Part shown: positions 22,337-22,760 of the stretch, piece by piece | Numbering within the stretch: the first letter of the stretch is position 1 | Layout of the letters: the number at the start of each line of letters is the position of its first letter | IMG/VR virus record: IMGVR_UViG_3300031630_000409 | Span: 1 to 22,760 of that record | Source of the DNA: a virus | Direction: 5' to 3' (one strand) | Length of the DNA stretch: 22,760 bases | The notes under the pieces: generated by a model | Database searches by the model: none | Seen by the model: the letters and a program-made list of their open reading frames with translations, nothing else | What the model was told of the DNA's origin: nothing | Translations under genes and position numbers: made by a program

Positions 22337-22760
22337 ATGGCACAACCAACAACTAGAGAAACATTAAAAGACTATGCTTTAAGAGCACTAGGTCAACCTG
22401 TTATAGAAATTAACGTTGACAATGATCAACTAGAAGATAGACTAGATGAAGCTTTACAGTTTTATTCTCAATATCATTATGACGCTATTAGAAGAACATA
22501 TTTAAAGTATCAATATACACAAGCAGATTATGACAGAGTTACTACTAATGCAAGTGAATCTATAACTAAAGAAGGAGTAACTACTTCTTGGAAAGAAAGT
22601 CAAAATTTTATAGTTGTTCCTGAAACTGTTATAGCAGTTACAAATATTTTTCCTTTTTCAAGTAAAGGTACTCTTAATTTATTTGATGTAAGATACCAAA
22701 TGAGATTAAATGATCTATATGATTTTTCTTCAACATCGGTAGTTAACTATGATCTCGTAA
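22337..22760 (+). CDS. 13: T4-like gp13 neck (head completion) protein, N-terminal part
   Basis: The reading frame from the ATG at 22337 stays open for 141 codons to the window edge, so the C-terminus is missing. TRETLKDYALRALGQPVIEINVD near the start, then QLEDRLDEALQFYSQYHYDA and YLKYQYTQADYD match the conserved start of gp13 neck proteins of marine T4-like phages (LGxPVIEINVDxDQxxDRxDEALQxxxxYHYD). gp13 joins gp14 in the head-completion/neck complex at the portal, closing the head for tail attachment. The position after the fibre genes follows T4 order (12, wac, 13). This is the strongest anchor identifying the window as a myovirus. Confidence 0.88.
   Translation, partial: MAQPTTRETLKDYALRALGQPVIEINVDNDQLEDRLDEALQFYSQYHYDAIRRTYLKYQYTQADYDRVTTNASESITKEGVTTSWKESQNFIVVPETVIAVTNIFPFSSKGTLNLFDVRYQMRLNDLYDFSSTSVVNYDLV

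Noticed and set aside
1-22760. tRNA genes, integrase/attachment sites, insertion sequences
   Set aside because: I saw no cloverleaf-like segment, transposase or integrase motif, or flanking inverted repeats that would support any of these.

Overview
The window is AT-rich and reads as part of the late (virion) region of a T4-like myovirus infecting a marine Gram-negative bacterium, probably a pelagiphage- or cyanophage-type virus. Three observations support this. The right end carries the start of a gp13-like neck protein, and directly upstream sit collagen-like fibre genes where T4 carries its short-fibre and whisker genes. Eight-base TATAAATA boxes, the T4-type late promoter, lie at strand switches and in front of several structural genes. 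The genes are packed with 4-20 nt overlaps. The host cannot be named from sequence alone; an encoded TonB-dependent outer-membrane receptor implies a Gram-negative host.

Layout, left to right. (1) 1-7337, minus strand: one tightly overlapping operon transcribed leftward. From its promoter it encodes a GT-B-like glycosyltransferase, two tandem copies of a split radical-SAM pair (core protein plus separate Cys-rich SPASM-like protein), a DegT-type PLP aminotransferase, a small unknown protein, an SGNH hydrolase, two paralogous nitroreductase-like flavoproteins and another radical-SAM enzyme running off the left edge. It looks like a small-molecule or sugar/peptide-modification pathway. (2) 7386-9279, plus strand: a small DUF465-like gene, an AspH-type 2-oxoglutarate oxygenase and a radical-SAM protein with a probable N-terminal cobalamin-binding domain. 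(3) 11413-9276, minus strand: a small membrane protein resembling the DUF6580 transport family and a BtuB-like TonB-dependent receptor. (4) 11477-11818, plus strand: a small BppU-like structural protein. (5) 15218-11815, minus strand: two two-domain glycan enzymes, a GT-B/GT-A fusion and a GT-A/methyltransferase-like fusion. (6) 15335-22760, plus strand: three proteins with long collagen-like tracts (one ending in a cupredoxin-like domain), a structural protein, another modular fibre protein and gp13.

The modules alternate in orientation. All three divergent junctions carry opposed TATAAATA boxes, and both convergent junctions share a TTAA in which the two stop codons overlap. At several genes the box sits exactly where T4 geometry would put the transcription start on, or three bases before, the start codon, which suggests leaderless late mRNAs.

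The most striking candidate system is the receptor/membrane-protein pair next to a cobalamin-type radical-SAM gene. It suggests that the phage may equip the infected cell to import a corrinoid, possibly for its own B12-dependent chemistry. The second is the operon with duplicated split radical-SAM pairs and duplicated nitroreductases. Functional statements rest on motif recognition by eye; no database search was run.
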